A DNA stretch of 16,723 bases from Bacillota bacterium (lineage in GTDB: Bacteria > Bacillota > Clostridia > Peptostreptococcales > Anaerovoracaceae): contig JAEEGU010000147.1 in assembly GCA_016280485.1 (NCBI GenBank), positions 1 through 16,723 of the forward strand, read 5' to 3'. The position numbers and the translations under genes were made by a program. Under the pieces are notes generated by a model. It searched no databases. It saw nothing but the letters and a program-made list of their open reading frames with translations, and was not told the origin of the DNA. Shown one piece after another: positions 1 through 6,395 of the stretch (positions within the stretch are counted from its first letter, which is position 1; every line of letters begins with the position of its first letter).

Positions 1-858
1 ATCTGTCGGGTCATTGTCGAGCGTGATGGTGTCGCCGACTCTGGCGTCCGAAACCTGCTTGATCGATGCGCAGATGTAGCCTACTTCGCCGGCGCGAAGC
101 TCCTTCGCAGGCACAGGCCCCGGGCTGTAATAGCCGACCTCTGTGACCTCGTAGCGTGTCTTTGTGTTCATCATGCGAATAATGTCGCCCTTTTTCACGC
201 GGCCGTCAAACAGGCGCGTATAGATGATGACGCCCTTGTAGGAGTCGTAGTAGGAGTCGAAAATCAGCGCCTTGAGCTTGCCGTTCACGTCGCCTGTCGG
301 TGCAGGTACGTTTTTCACAACATCCTCGAGCACATCCTCGATGCCGATGCCTTCCTTCGCAGAAATAAGCGGTGCCTCGCTCGCATCTATGCCGATGATG
401 TCCTCAACCTCAGCCTTGACTTCATCAGGACGTGCGCTGGCAAGGTCAATTTTGTTTAATACCGGCAGTATCTCGAGATTCTCGTCGAGTGCCAGGTAGA
501 CATTCGCGAGAGTCTGCGCTTCCACGCCCTGTGTGGAGTCTACGATAAGTATGGCTCCTTCGCAGGCCGCAAGGCTTCTTGAGACCTCGTAGGTGAAGTC
601 CACATGGCCCGGTGTGTCGATGAGGTTGAAGATGTACTCCTCCCCGTCGCGCGCTTTGTAGACAAGGCGCGTGGTCTGAAGCTTTATCGTAATACCGCGC
701 TCTCGCTCAAGATCCATATTGTCAAGGAACTGTTCCTTCATGTCGCGCTCCGCCACAAGCCCCGTCTTTTCGATGAGGCGGTCAGCCAGCGTCGACTTGC
801 CGTGGTCGATGTGCGCTATGATGCTGAAGTTCCTGATATACTTTTGATAATCACTCAT
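1..858 (-). CDS. lepA: Elongation factor 4 (LepA), N-terminal part; the gene runs off the window start
   Basis: Ribosome-associated translational GTPase (EF4) that back-translocates or remodels stalled ribosomes. On the minus strand from ATG at 858 the frame is open to base 1, giving 286 residues of a protein usually near 600. The G-domain motifs are in order: AHIDHGKST (about residues 15-23), the switch I region with RGITIK, DTPGH, NKID and SAKEG, followed by the start of domain II. The start is supported by a GGAAAGG ribosome site just upstream and by the typical LepA opening MSDYQKYIRNFSIIAHIDHG. The C-terminal domains lie outside the window. In many Clostridia lepA sits directly upstream of hemW on the same strand; here it points away from hemW and is separated from it by two genes. 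Identification is secure. Confidence 0.97.
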   Translation of the reverse strand, partial: MSDYQKYIRNFSIIAHIDHGKSTLADRLIEKTGLVAERDMKEQFLDNMDLERERGITIKLQTTRLVYKARDGEEYIFNLIDTPGHVDFTYEVSRSLAACEGAILIVDSTQGVEAQTLANVYLALDENLEILPVLNKIDLASARPDEVKAEVEDIIGIDASEAPLISAKEGIGIEDVLEDVVKNVPAPTGDVNGKLKALIFDSYYDSYKGVIIYTRLFDGRVKKGDIIRMMNTKTRYEVTEVGYYSPGPVPAKELRAGEVGYICASIKQVSDARVGDTITLDNDPTD

Positions 859-896
859 ATATGTTAACCTTTCCTGTGCACAAAATTACATAATAT

Positions 897-925
897 ATTG
901 TAATAAAAAAAGCGCGAGATTTCAA
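897..925 (-). promoter_or_regulatory. Probable lepA promoter
   Basis: Read on the minus strand, TTGAAA (920-925) is followed by a 17-nt spacer and TACAAT (897-902), a good sigma-A-type promoter with an expected start near 890 and a leader of about 30 nt. The -35 box lies inside the 914-937 palindrome, so a protein bound to the palindrome could affect lepA transcription. This is inferred from motif match only. Confidence 0.55.
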
Positions 926-937
926 ATGAAATCTCGC
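905..937 (-). terminator. Minus-strand hairpin with T-run upstream of lepA
   Basis: Perfect 11-bp inverted repeat (914-924 and 927-937, arms GCGAGATTTCA and TGAAATCTCGC), followed on the minus strand by a run of seven T. This has the shape of an intrinsic terminator, though the repeat centre is only 2 nt, so the real stem is about 9 bp with a 6-nt loop. No minus-strand gene lies upstream, so it may block antisense transcripts coming from the ATPase region, or the palindrome may be an operator at the lepA -35 box. A third copy of the arm (AAATCTCG) follows at 939-946. Confidence 0.5.
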
Positions 938-980
938 AAAATCTCGTACTTGTAGCTATATTGCTGCAACGACTTGCAAC

Positions 981-994
981 GTGTCAAGTGACAC
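981..994. repeat. Short palindrome GTGTCA-AG-TGACAC
   Basis: A perfect 6-bp inverted repeat with a 2-bp centre, preceded by two TTGC/TGCAAC-type words (961-980), upstream of the ATPase promoter. It could be a protein-binding site. Otherwise I see nothing gene-like between 938 and 1015. Confidence 0.3.
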
Positions 995-1015
995 AATCCT
1001 TTTTGCGTGTAGGGA

Positions 1016-1043
1016 TTGACAAAATGATAAAAAGTGATAAAAT
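1016..1043 (+). promoter_or_regulatory. Probable promoter of the ATPase gene
   Basis: TTGACA (1016-1021), a 16-nt spacer and TAAAAT (1038-1043). The spacer and the -10 box are themselves made of the repeat unit described at 1024-1111, so repeat binding and polymerase binding would compete. Expected start near 1050, with a leader of about 50 nt. Confidence 0.55.
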
Positions 1044-1111
1044 TATTCAAAAGTGATAAAAAGTGATAAAAAGTAATAAAACGGTAAGGAGATGATAAAA
1101 AGTGATAAAAA
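1024..1111 (+). repeat. Array of seven 10-bp direct repeats, (A/G)TGATAAAAA
   Basis: Units start at 1024, 1034, 1053, 1063, 1073, 1092 and 1102, that is spacings of 10, 19, 10, 10, 19 and 10 bp. Most units read ATGATAAAAA or GTGATAAAAA; the unit at 1034 ends in T and the one at 1073 reads GTAATAAAAC. The array spans the -10 box, the leader and the ribosome site, and the last unit contains the GTG start codon. Spacing close to one or two helical turns puts all units on roughly the same face of the DNA, and the A-runs should make it curved. Likely a cooperative binding site or bent regulatory DNA; the ligand is unknown. Confidence 0.8.
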
Positions 1112-2139
1112 ATACAAATCCTTATACTCTTGTTTTTGGGAAAACGCCGGCTCAAAGCATTTCAAGATTTGCAGAAATGGAGGAGGTTCTAAGCACATTC
1201 GAAAATAATCCGCCGAATCAGCAAATATATATGATAGGTGGGATGCGAGGCAGCGGAAAAACTGTCTTTATGACGGAAATATCGCATGAACTACGTTCTC
1301 GCAAAGATTGGGAAACTATTGAATTAACCACATCCCAAGACATGCTTTCAGCACTGGCACAGGCGCTTTATAACGAAAATCGTTTCGTCAAAATCTTAAA
1401 ACAGGGAGCCGGGCTGTCAGTAATTGGCTTCGGTGTTCAACTTAATGGCATCACGGAAATTTCCAATCCACAGATTGCTATAAAGGAAGCGTTATCAAAG
1501 ATGAAAAAACAAGGGAAGAAGCTCCTTGTTTGTATTGATGAAGTCGTTTCTAACGATTATATGAAGGAATTTGCCGGCATTTTCCAAATACTGATAAGAG
1601 AAGATTTGCCTTTATTCTTGCTTATTACCGGGCTGTATGAAAACATAAGAGACTTAAGAGAAGAAAAAAACCTGACATTTTTGTACAGAGCACCGGAAAT
1701 TCGCCTGAAACCTTTAAACCTTGGGGCAGTATCTGACAATTATGAGAAAAACCTTTCCGTAACGCATGATGCGGCTGCGAAAATGGCGGCATTGACGAAA
1801 GGCTACTCTTTTGCTTTCCAAGTGCTTGGATATTTTACGTTCAGGCATGAGGGGGATTATGAGGCTGCAATTCCTGAATACAGGCAATATCTTGAGGAAT
1901 ATGTTTATGAGAAAATATGGACAGAACTCTCGGGTGGCGACAAGAAACTTTTGCGAGCCATTGCGGCATCTAAAGAAGGAAAGACAAAAGAAGTACGAGA
2001 AATTTCAGGATTGAAAAACAATGAATATACGCCTTACCGTGACCGCTTGATTAAAAAAATGATAGTGAACGGTGACGAATACGGAACGCTTAAAATAACA
2101 CTCCCGTTGTTCGATGAATTTGTGCTGCGTATGATGTAA
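1102..2139 (+). CDS. P-loop ATPase (AAA/STAND-like) with C-terminal winged-helix-like region
   Basis: A 345-residue ATP-binding protein of a type often annotated simply as 'ATP-binding protein' in Bacillota. Visible parts: an N-terminal NPYTLVFGKTP segment, Walker A GGMRGSGKT (46-54), Walker B LLVCIDEV with D146-E147, a sensor-like LITGLYENI, and a C-terminal region (about 275-345) that looks like a winged helix with a beta-wing at NGDEYGTLKI. The layout recalls archaeal-type or Orc/Cdc6-like ATPases. The start is GTG at 1102, with AAGGAG at 1086-1091; ATG at 1092 is out of frame. The gene is AT-rich (many AAA, AAT, ATA and TTT codons) compared with hemW-side genes, suggesting acquisition by transfer. 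The repeats in front suggest it may bind its own control region. The cellular role is unknown. Confidence 0.75.
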   Translation: MIKNTNPYTLVFGKTPAQSISRFAEMEEVLSTFENNPPNQQIYMIGGMRGSGKTVFMTEISHELRSRKDWETIELTTSQDMLSALAQALYNENRFVKILKQGAGLSVIGFGVQLNGITEISNPQIAIKEALSKMKKQGKKLLVCIDEVVSNDYMKEFAGIFQILIREDLPLFLLITGLYENIRDLREEKNLTFLYRAPEIRLKPLNLGAVSDNYEKNLSVTHDAAAKMAALTKGYSFAFQVLGYFTFRHEGDYEAAIPEYRQYLEEYVYEKIWTELSGGDKKLLRAIAASKEGKTKEVREISGLKNNEYTPYRDRLIKKMIVNGDEYGTLKITLPLFDEFVLRMM

Positions 2140-2167
2140 TGTGAAAGCTGCGGGCCCATTAAGGTGC

Positions 2168-2196
2168 TTGAAAAAAAGGTAAATTTCAATTAAAAT
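2168..2196 (+). promoter_or_regulatory. Promoter of the TAXI lipoprotein gene
   Basis: TTGAAA (2168-2173), a 17-nt spacer and TAAAAT (2191-2196), a strong sigma-A-type match starting 28 nt after the ATPase stop. Expected start near 2203, leader of about 40 nt. No terminator is visible after the ATPase gene. Confidence 0.7.
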
Positions 2197-2211
2197 ATAC
2201 ACATGTTTGTT

Positions 2212-2229
2212 GTTTGGCGAAATCCAAAC
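2212..2229 (+). other. Small leader hairpin before the ribosome site
   Basis: GTTTGG (2212-2217) and CCAAAC (2224-2229) form a perfect 6-bp stem with a 6-nt loop ending just before the GGAAAGG ribosome site (2231-2237). It may influence translation or mRNA stability of the lipoprotein; no known riboswitch class is recognised. Confidence 0.35.
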
Positions 2230-2243
2230 CGGAAAGGATTGTT

Positions 2244-3233
2244 ATGAAACGAATCGGAATTTTACTGGCGCTTTTGCTGGCTTTGACTGCTGCACTTTCG
2301 GCATGCGGAACTGCTCCGGCTGATGATGCGGATACTGCTCCTGCAGGTCCTGTGTACTTAAATATGGCAACGGGCGGACCATCCGGCACTTATTACGGCT
2401 TTTCGGCAGCTGCCATGCAGGTTCTGAACAGGGAATTCGGTGACATTTTCAATATTTCGGTAGAGTCGACAAACGGCGCAAAGGCAAACATGCAGCTGAT
2501 TGCATCGGGCCACGACCAGCTTGCAATCGTTCAGAACGATGTAATGACTTATGCATATAACGGCGAGGCCTTCTTTTCCGAAGATGGTCCGATTCAAAAC
2601 TTTTACGCGGTTATGACCATATATCCTGAGCCTGTTCAGATTATCGCAAACAAAGATATAACCAAAATCGAACAGCTCAAGGGAAAGCGCGTATGCGTCG
2701 GTGACAAGGGCTCCGGCGGAGAATACAACGCAACTCAGATTCTTGCTTCCTACGGCATAGACGTGGATAGCGATCTTAAAAAGATAAATAAATCATTTGC
2801 CGATGCGACCGATTCGCTTAAAAGCGGCGAAATCGATGCAGCCGTTATCGTTGCAGGCATCCCGACATCTGCGGTTACAGAGCTCGCTTACATGCACGAG
2901 TTCAATATCCTGCCTGTGGATGAGGGCCATATTTCACTGCTTCAGAGCGTTTACCCTTTCTATACGGTAACTACCATCCCTGCGGGGACATACGAGGGAC
3001 AGGATACCGATATAACCACGGTTTCGGTAATGGCAACATATATCGCATCAGACAGTGTTCCTGAGGATGTTGTATATAATTTTGTAAAGGGCATGTTTGA
3101 AAACAAGGACGCTATCACTGCTCTTAATCCAAACGGCAGCTTCATAGATCCGGAAACGGCAGTTTCGGGAATAAGCGTTCCGATTCATCCGGGTGCTCAG
3201 AGATATTTTGATGAGATTAACGCAGGCAAATAA
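2244..3233 (+). CDS. TAXI-family solute-binding lipoprotein (TRAP transporter type)
   Basis: Substrate-binding protein of the TAXI family (TRAP-associated extracytoplasmic), 329 residues, anchored outside the membrane. It starts with a lipoprotein signal: KR, a hydrophobic stretch and the lipobox LSAC with Cys21 as the lipidated residue. The mature part opens with the TAXI signature LNMATGGPSGTYYGF, followed by NGAKANMQLIASG, the QLKGKRVCVGDKGSGG segment and a two-lobe periplasmic-binding layout. ATG at 2244 is chosen over the upstream in-frame TTG at 2214 because GGAAAGG lies 6 nt before it and the signal peptide begins there. TAXI proteins normally work with a fused DctM/DctQ permease; none is encoded next to it, and hemW follows after 11 nt. 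The ligand cannot be told; glutamate and related acids are known for some family members. Confidence 0.88.
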   Translation: MKRIGILLALLLALTAALSACGTAPADDADTAPAGPVYLNMATGGPSGTYYGFSAAAMQVLNREFGDIFNISVESTNGAKANMQLIASGHDQLAIVQNDVMTYAYNGEAFFSEDGPIQNFYAVMTIYPEPVQIIANKDITKIEQLKGKRVCVGDKGSGGEYNATQILASYGIDVDSDLKKINKSFADATDSLKSGEIDAAVIVAGIPTSAVTELAYMHEFNILPVDEGHISLLQSVYPFYTVTTIPAGTYEGQDTDITTVSVMATYIASDSVPEDVVYNFVKGMFENKDAITALNPNGSFIDPETAVSGISVPIHPGAQRYFDEINAGK

Positions 3234-3244
3234 AGAGGTGGATT

Positions 3245-4816
3245 TTGAATAATTTGGGACTGTATATTCATATCCCGTTTTGTGAAAGGAAGTGCAATTA
3301 TTGCGGCTTCCTTTCATTTTCGGATATGGATGATGAAATAAAAACAAAATACATGAAGGCGCTTAGGAACGAGCTTATCTATAGGCTGGGCCTGCTGGGA
3401 ATAGGCAGTGCCGCAAGGAAATTGCCCGGTAGCGAAAATAATAATGGACGTTGCCATGATGACAATCCATATATAATAGATACTGTTTTTATCGGCGGGG
3501 GAACGCCGTCCGTGCTTTCCGGGGCAGAAAATGCGCTTCTGGCCGACATTTTGTCAGAACAGGGGCGAAATGGAGTGCCGGCGGATAAATCTGCGGACAC
3601 CTCATCCGGCACTAGCGTGCCACCTTCCCCTCAAGGGGAAGGCTTTTTGGAGAAAGCCGGCTATTTTGCTCAAGGGGAAAGCACTGAAATAACAATTGAG
3701 GCGAATCCGGGGACACTCACACGGGAAAAGCTCGAAGGCTATCGCAGGATGGGAATAAACAGACTGTCCATGGGCGTGCAGAGCTTTGACGATGAAATCT
3801 TAAAAAAGCTTGGGCGAATCCACAATGCGGAAATGGTTTACAATAACTTTTCGCTGGCGCGCGAGTGCGGGTTCAATAACATCAATTTGGATCTCATGTT
3901 CGGACTGCCCGGCCAGAGCATGGAAACATGGGAAAAAACACTAAACGAAGCTATTAATCTCGGAGCTGAACACATCTCTTTTTACAGCCTTCAGCTCGAA
4001 GAAAACACGCCATTTTTCAAGGATTTCGAGGCAGGAAGCCTGGAGCTTCCTAGCGACGAACTCGACCGTGAGATGTATCACAGAGCAATCGCAATATTGA
4101 AAGAAGCCGGGTATCATCACTACGAAATCAGCAATGCAGCTAAAATATCTGCAAATACCATAAAAAATTGTGATTTACAGAATATATATTACTGTAAACA
4201 TAACTACAAATACTGGTCGATGGAAGAATACCTCGGCGTAGGACTTGGAGCCAGCTCATTCCTGGGTGGTGCGCGGTTTAAGAATACCGACGACCTTGCG
4301 GAATACATTGGAATTTGGGGAAATATTATTGATGCTACTGATGACTCAAAATGTGTTGATATAAGGAATATATCCGACAGCGGTTGTGCTATTCGATTTA
4401 GCGGAGCTCAGGAAAATAAAGGTAGAGTCCAAAATAATAATGCCGAAGAACCAGATTCAACAATGGAATTGATGAAAAAGGGTACTGTCGAGTGGCACGA
4501 TAATAAATTCCACGATTTTGTGAGCGAATTTGTCTTCACAGGTTTACGTAAAACCGAGGGGATAGATTTAAATGAGTTCGAGGAAAGATACGGTGTAGGC
4601 TTTTTCGAATACTTCGAATCGCAAAAGGCCTACGTGGATTTCTGCATCCGGCAGGGGTACATGGACACCTCATCCGGCACTGACGTGCCACCTTCCCCTC
4701 GAGGGGAAGGCTTTTTGACAGGTGACCACCCGGATAGCCTTTTGGCAGGTGGACGCCTCCGGCTGACGGAAAAGGGCATAGACATCAGCAACTCAATCAT
4801 GGCAGAGTTCGTATAA
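3245..4816 (+). CDS. hemW: Radical SAM protein HemW (heme chaperone, coproporphyrinogen oxidase-like) with in-frame insertions
   Basis: Radical SAM protein of the HemN/HemW family; HemW binds and delivers heme rather than oxidising coproporphyrinogen. The 4Fe-4S site is C13-x3-C17-x2-C20 in LYIHIPFCERKCNYCGF. GGGTPS (84-89), EANPGTL (about 152-158), the MGVQSFDDEIL and LDLMFGLPGQ segments, the CKHNYKYW motif (from C317) and the C-terminal LRLTEKGIDISNSI are all present. The protein is 523 residues, against about 375-400 in the family. The excess sits in blocks near residues 57-78, 105-148, 300-316, 365-420 and 474-491. Two of these blocks contain the same repeat-encoded peptide (118-135 and 474-491). 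The start is TTG at 3245 with an AGAGGTG ribosome site, 11 nt after the TAXI stop, so the two genes may be co-transcribed. All visible motifs are intact, so it is probably functional. Confidence 0.9.
   Translation: MNNLGLYIHIPFCERKCNYCGFLSFSDMDDEIKTKYMKALRNELIYRLGLLGIGSAARKLPGSENNNGRCHDDNPYIIDTVFIGGGTPSVLSGAENALLADILSEQGRNGVPADKSADTSSGTSVPPSPQGEGFLEKAGYFAQGESTEITIEANPGTLTREKLEGYRRMGINRLSMGVQSFDDEILKKLGRIHNAEMVYNNFSLARECGFNNINLDLMFGLPGQSMETWEKTLNEAINLGAEHISFYSLQLEENTPFFKDFEAGSLELPSDELDREMYHRAIAILKEAGYHHYEISNAAKISANTIKNCDLQNIYYCKHNYKYWSMEEYLGVGLGASSFLGGARFKNTDDLAEYIGIWGNIIDATDDSKCVDIRNISDSGCAIRFSGAQENKGRVQNNNAEEPDSTMELMKKGTVEWHDNKFHDFVSEFVFTGLRKTEGIDLNEFEERYGVGFFEYFESQKAYVDFCIRQGYMDTSSGTDVPPSPRGEGFLTGDHPDSLLAGGRLRLTEKGIDISNSIMAEFV
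3596..3648 (+). repeat. Dispersed two-hairpin repeat, copy 1 (in frame inside hemW)
   Basis: A 53-bp element beginning GACACCTCATCC, with stem-loop 1 GGCAC-TAGC-GTGCC (3608-3621) and stem-loop 2 CCTTCCCCT-CA-AGGGGAAGG (3623-3642), then GCTTTTT. It encodes hemW residues 118-135, DTSSGTSVPPSPQGEGFL. It matches copy 2 (4664-4716) and copy 3 (6396-6445) almost base for base. Confidence 0.93.
4174..4198. repeat. AT-rich palindrome inside a hemW insertion
   Basis: TTTACAG (4174-4180) and CTGTAAA (4192-4198), a perfect 7-bp inverted repeat with an 11-nt AT-only centre. It lies in a stretch of about 14 residues that HemW proteins usually lack, just before the CKHNxxYW motif, and supplies the first Cys codon of that motif. 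It may be a second, unrelated kind of inserted element. Confidence 0.45.
4664..4716 (+). repeat. Dispersed two-hairpin repeat, copy 2 (in frame inside hemW)
   Basis: Same 53-bp layout as copy 1: GGCAC-TGAC-GTGCC, then CCTTCCCCTC-GAGGGGAAGG, here a perfect 20-bp palindrome, then CTTTTT. It is translated in the same frame as copy 1, giving hemW residues 474-491, DTSSGTDVPPSPRGEGFL. It differs from copy 1 only in the loop of hairpin 1 and the centre of hairpin 2. Confidence 0.93.
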
Positions 4817-4848
4817 AATCAGGGTTTATGCCCCAAAACCCGATTTTT
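4817..4848 (+). terminator. Intrinsic terminator after hemW
   Basis: Starts right at the hemW stop: AATC-(A)-GGGTTT pairs with AAACCCGATT (one bulged A), with a loop near ATGCCCCA and a run of five T (4844-4848). The loop bases TATGCCCC (4827-4834) can alternatively pair with GGGGCATA at 4857-4864. Confidence 0.65.
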
Positions 4849-4893
4849 ACTAAAAAGGGGCATAGACAGGCAAAACGAGGGAAAGGACAGGCG

Positions 4894-6390
4894 ATGAGCG
4901 CTATGAGCGAAAAATACATAATGGCGCTGGATCAGGGAACGACCAGCTCCAGGTGCATATTATATGACAAGCACGGCAACATAAAGAGCCTTGCGCAAAA
5001 GGAGTTTACGCAGTATTATCCGCAGCCGGGCTGGGTAGAGCACGATCCGATGGAAATCTGGTCGACTCAAATCGGCGTTGCGCAGGAGGCATTGCTTAAA
5101 ATAAATGCAACCTACGAAAATATTGAGGCGATAGGCATCACAAACCAGCGTGAAACAACAATCGTCTGGGACCGCAGCACCGGTACACCGATACACAACG
5201 CAATCGTTTGGCAGTGCCGCAGAACCGCCGAATACTGCGACGAGCTGGCGGCGGCAGGACATAAAGAGAAAATCCGTGAAAAGACGGGACTTCTTATAGA
5301 TGCGTATTTTTCGGGCACGAAGCTCAAATGGATTTTAGACAACGTGCCGGGCGCACGCGAAAAGGCCGAAAGGGGCGAGCTCGCATTCGGAACTGTCGAA
5401 ACGTGGCTCATCTGGAAGCTGACAGGCGGAAAGGTCCACATCACCGACTATTCGAACGCTTCCCGCACAATGCTTTTTAATATCCATAGCCTCGGATGGG
5501 ACGATGAAATCCTTAACCTTCTTAACATTCCGCGCGAAATATTACCTACACCCGTTCCATCGAGCAAGGTCTACGGCGAATGCATCCCTACGCTCTTCGG
5601 AGGCCCTATTAAAATCTCCGGAGCCGCAGGCGACCAGCAGGCTGCGCTTTTCGGGCAGTGCTGCTTCGCAAAGGGCGACGCCAAGAATACCTACGGCACG
5701 GGCGGGTTCCTCCTCATGAATACCGGGGACAAGCCTGTCACCAGCAAAAACGGCCTTCTTACCACAATCGCATGGGGGCTTGACGGCAGGGTGGACTACG
5801 CGCTCGAGGGCTCGGTCTTCGTCGAGGGAGCCGCCATTCAGTGGTTAAGAGATGAACTTAAGATAATCGAAAACGCCCCGGCTTCAGAGGCACTTGCGGA
5901 AAGCGTGCCGGACACGGGCGGAGTCTATATGGTGCCGGCATTCGTGGGGCTTGGCGCTCCGTACTGGGACCCTTATGCGAGGGGGCTCATCTGCGGAATT
6001 ACGCGAGGCACGGGCAGGGCCCACATCGTGAGAGCCACACTCGAGTCCATGGCTTATCAGATCTGCGACCTGGTGGGGGCCATGGAAAGTGACTTGGGTG
6101 CGAAGCTTTCAACCCTTCGCGTGGACGGCGGAGCCTCCGCAAACAACTTCCTGCTGCAGTTTCAGGCGGACATGCTTGGTGCAAGCGTGCAGCGGCCTGC
6201 GTGCATCGAAACCACGAGCCTCGGGGCCGCATACCTTGCGGGGCTTGCAACGGGCTACTGGAAGGACAAGGCGGACATCATTGAGAACTGGCAGGAAGAC
6301 AGGGCGTTCGCACCAAAGGCAGACGAAAAGCGCCGCAAGGAGCTTCTCACAGGCTGGCACGATGCGGTGCGCCGCTGCCGGGGATTGTAG
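4894..6390 (+). CDS. glpK: Glycerol kinase
   Basis: ATP-dependent phosphorylation of glycerol to sn-glycerol 3-phosphate, cytoplasmic; FGGY carbohydrate kinase, 498 residues (E. coli GlpK has 502). Visible: phosphate-binding ALDQGTTSSR (11-20), ITNQRETTIVWD, the VETWLIWKLTGG region, GAAGDQQAALFG with the likely catalytic D247, NTYGTGGFLLMNTG, VEGAAIQWLRD, and the adenosine-site DGGASANNFL from D411. ATG at 4894 is preferred because AAAGGA (4882-4887) lies 6 nt upstream; the longer in-frame opening from 4828 runs through the hemW terminator. At the position of the His phosphorylated by HPr in Bacillus and Enterococcus GlpK, this protein appears to have Thr233, so PTS activation through that residue looks unlikely. 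No glpF or glpD is adjacent. No promoter was recognised between the hemW terminator and the start. Confidence 0.97.
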   Translation: MSAMSEKYIMALDQGTTSSRCILYDKHGNIKSLAQKEFTQYYPQPGWVEHDPMEIWSTQIGVAQEALLKINATYENIEAIGITNQRETTIVWDRSTGTPIHNAIVWQCRRTAEYCDELAAAGHKEKIREKTGLLIDAYFSGTKLKWILDNVPGAREKAERGELAFGTVETWLIWKLTGGKVHITDYSNASRTMLFNIHSLGWDDEILNLLNIPREILPTPVPSSKVYGECIPTLFGGPIKISGAAGDQQAALFGQCCFAKGDAKNTYGTGGFLLMNTGDKPVTSKNGLLTTIAWGLDGRVDYALEGSVFVEGAAIQWLRDELKIIENAPASEALAESVPDTGGVYMVPAFVGLGAPYWDPYARGLICGITRGTGRAHIVRATLESMAYQICDLVGAMESDLGAKLSTLRVDGGASANNFLLQFQADMLGASVQRPACIETTSLGAAYLAGLATGYWKDKADIIENWQEDRAFAPKADEKRRKELLTGWHDAVRRCRGL

Positions 6391-6395
6391 GGTTT

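Noticed and set aside
1024..1111. CRISPR array
   Set aside because: Units are only 10 bp, with no unique spacers of 25-40 bp and no cas genes.
922..1155. Minus-strand open frame with repeated FITFYHF peptides
   Set aside because: The repeated peptide is just the translated 10-bp repeat array, and the frame runs into the terminator-like hairpin; no family resemblance.
3596..3648. Intragenic terminator in hemW (hairpin followed by TTTTT)
   Set aside because: The stem is strong, but two bases (GC) separate it from the T-run and the same element recurs at 4664 and after glpK without the full T-run. A mobile or structural repeat explains it better, though some premature termination is possible.
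3245..4816. HemN (true coproporphyrinogen III dehydrogenase)
   Set aside because: Motifs (LYIHIPFC start, CKHNxxYW, LTEKGIDISNSI end) and chromosomal neighbourhood fit HemW; HemN has a longer N-terminal extension before the cysteine motif.
4828..4893. N-terminal extension of glpK
   Set aside because: The extra 22 codons overlap the hemW terminator, have no ribosome site, and are not part of known GlpK; AAAGGA supports ATG 4894.
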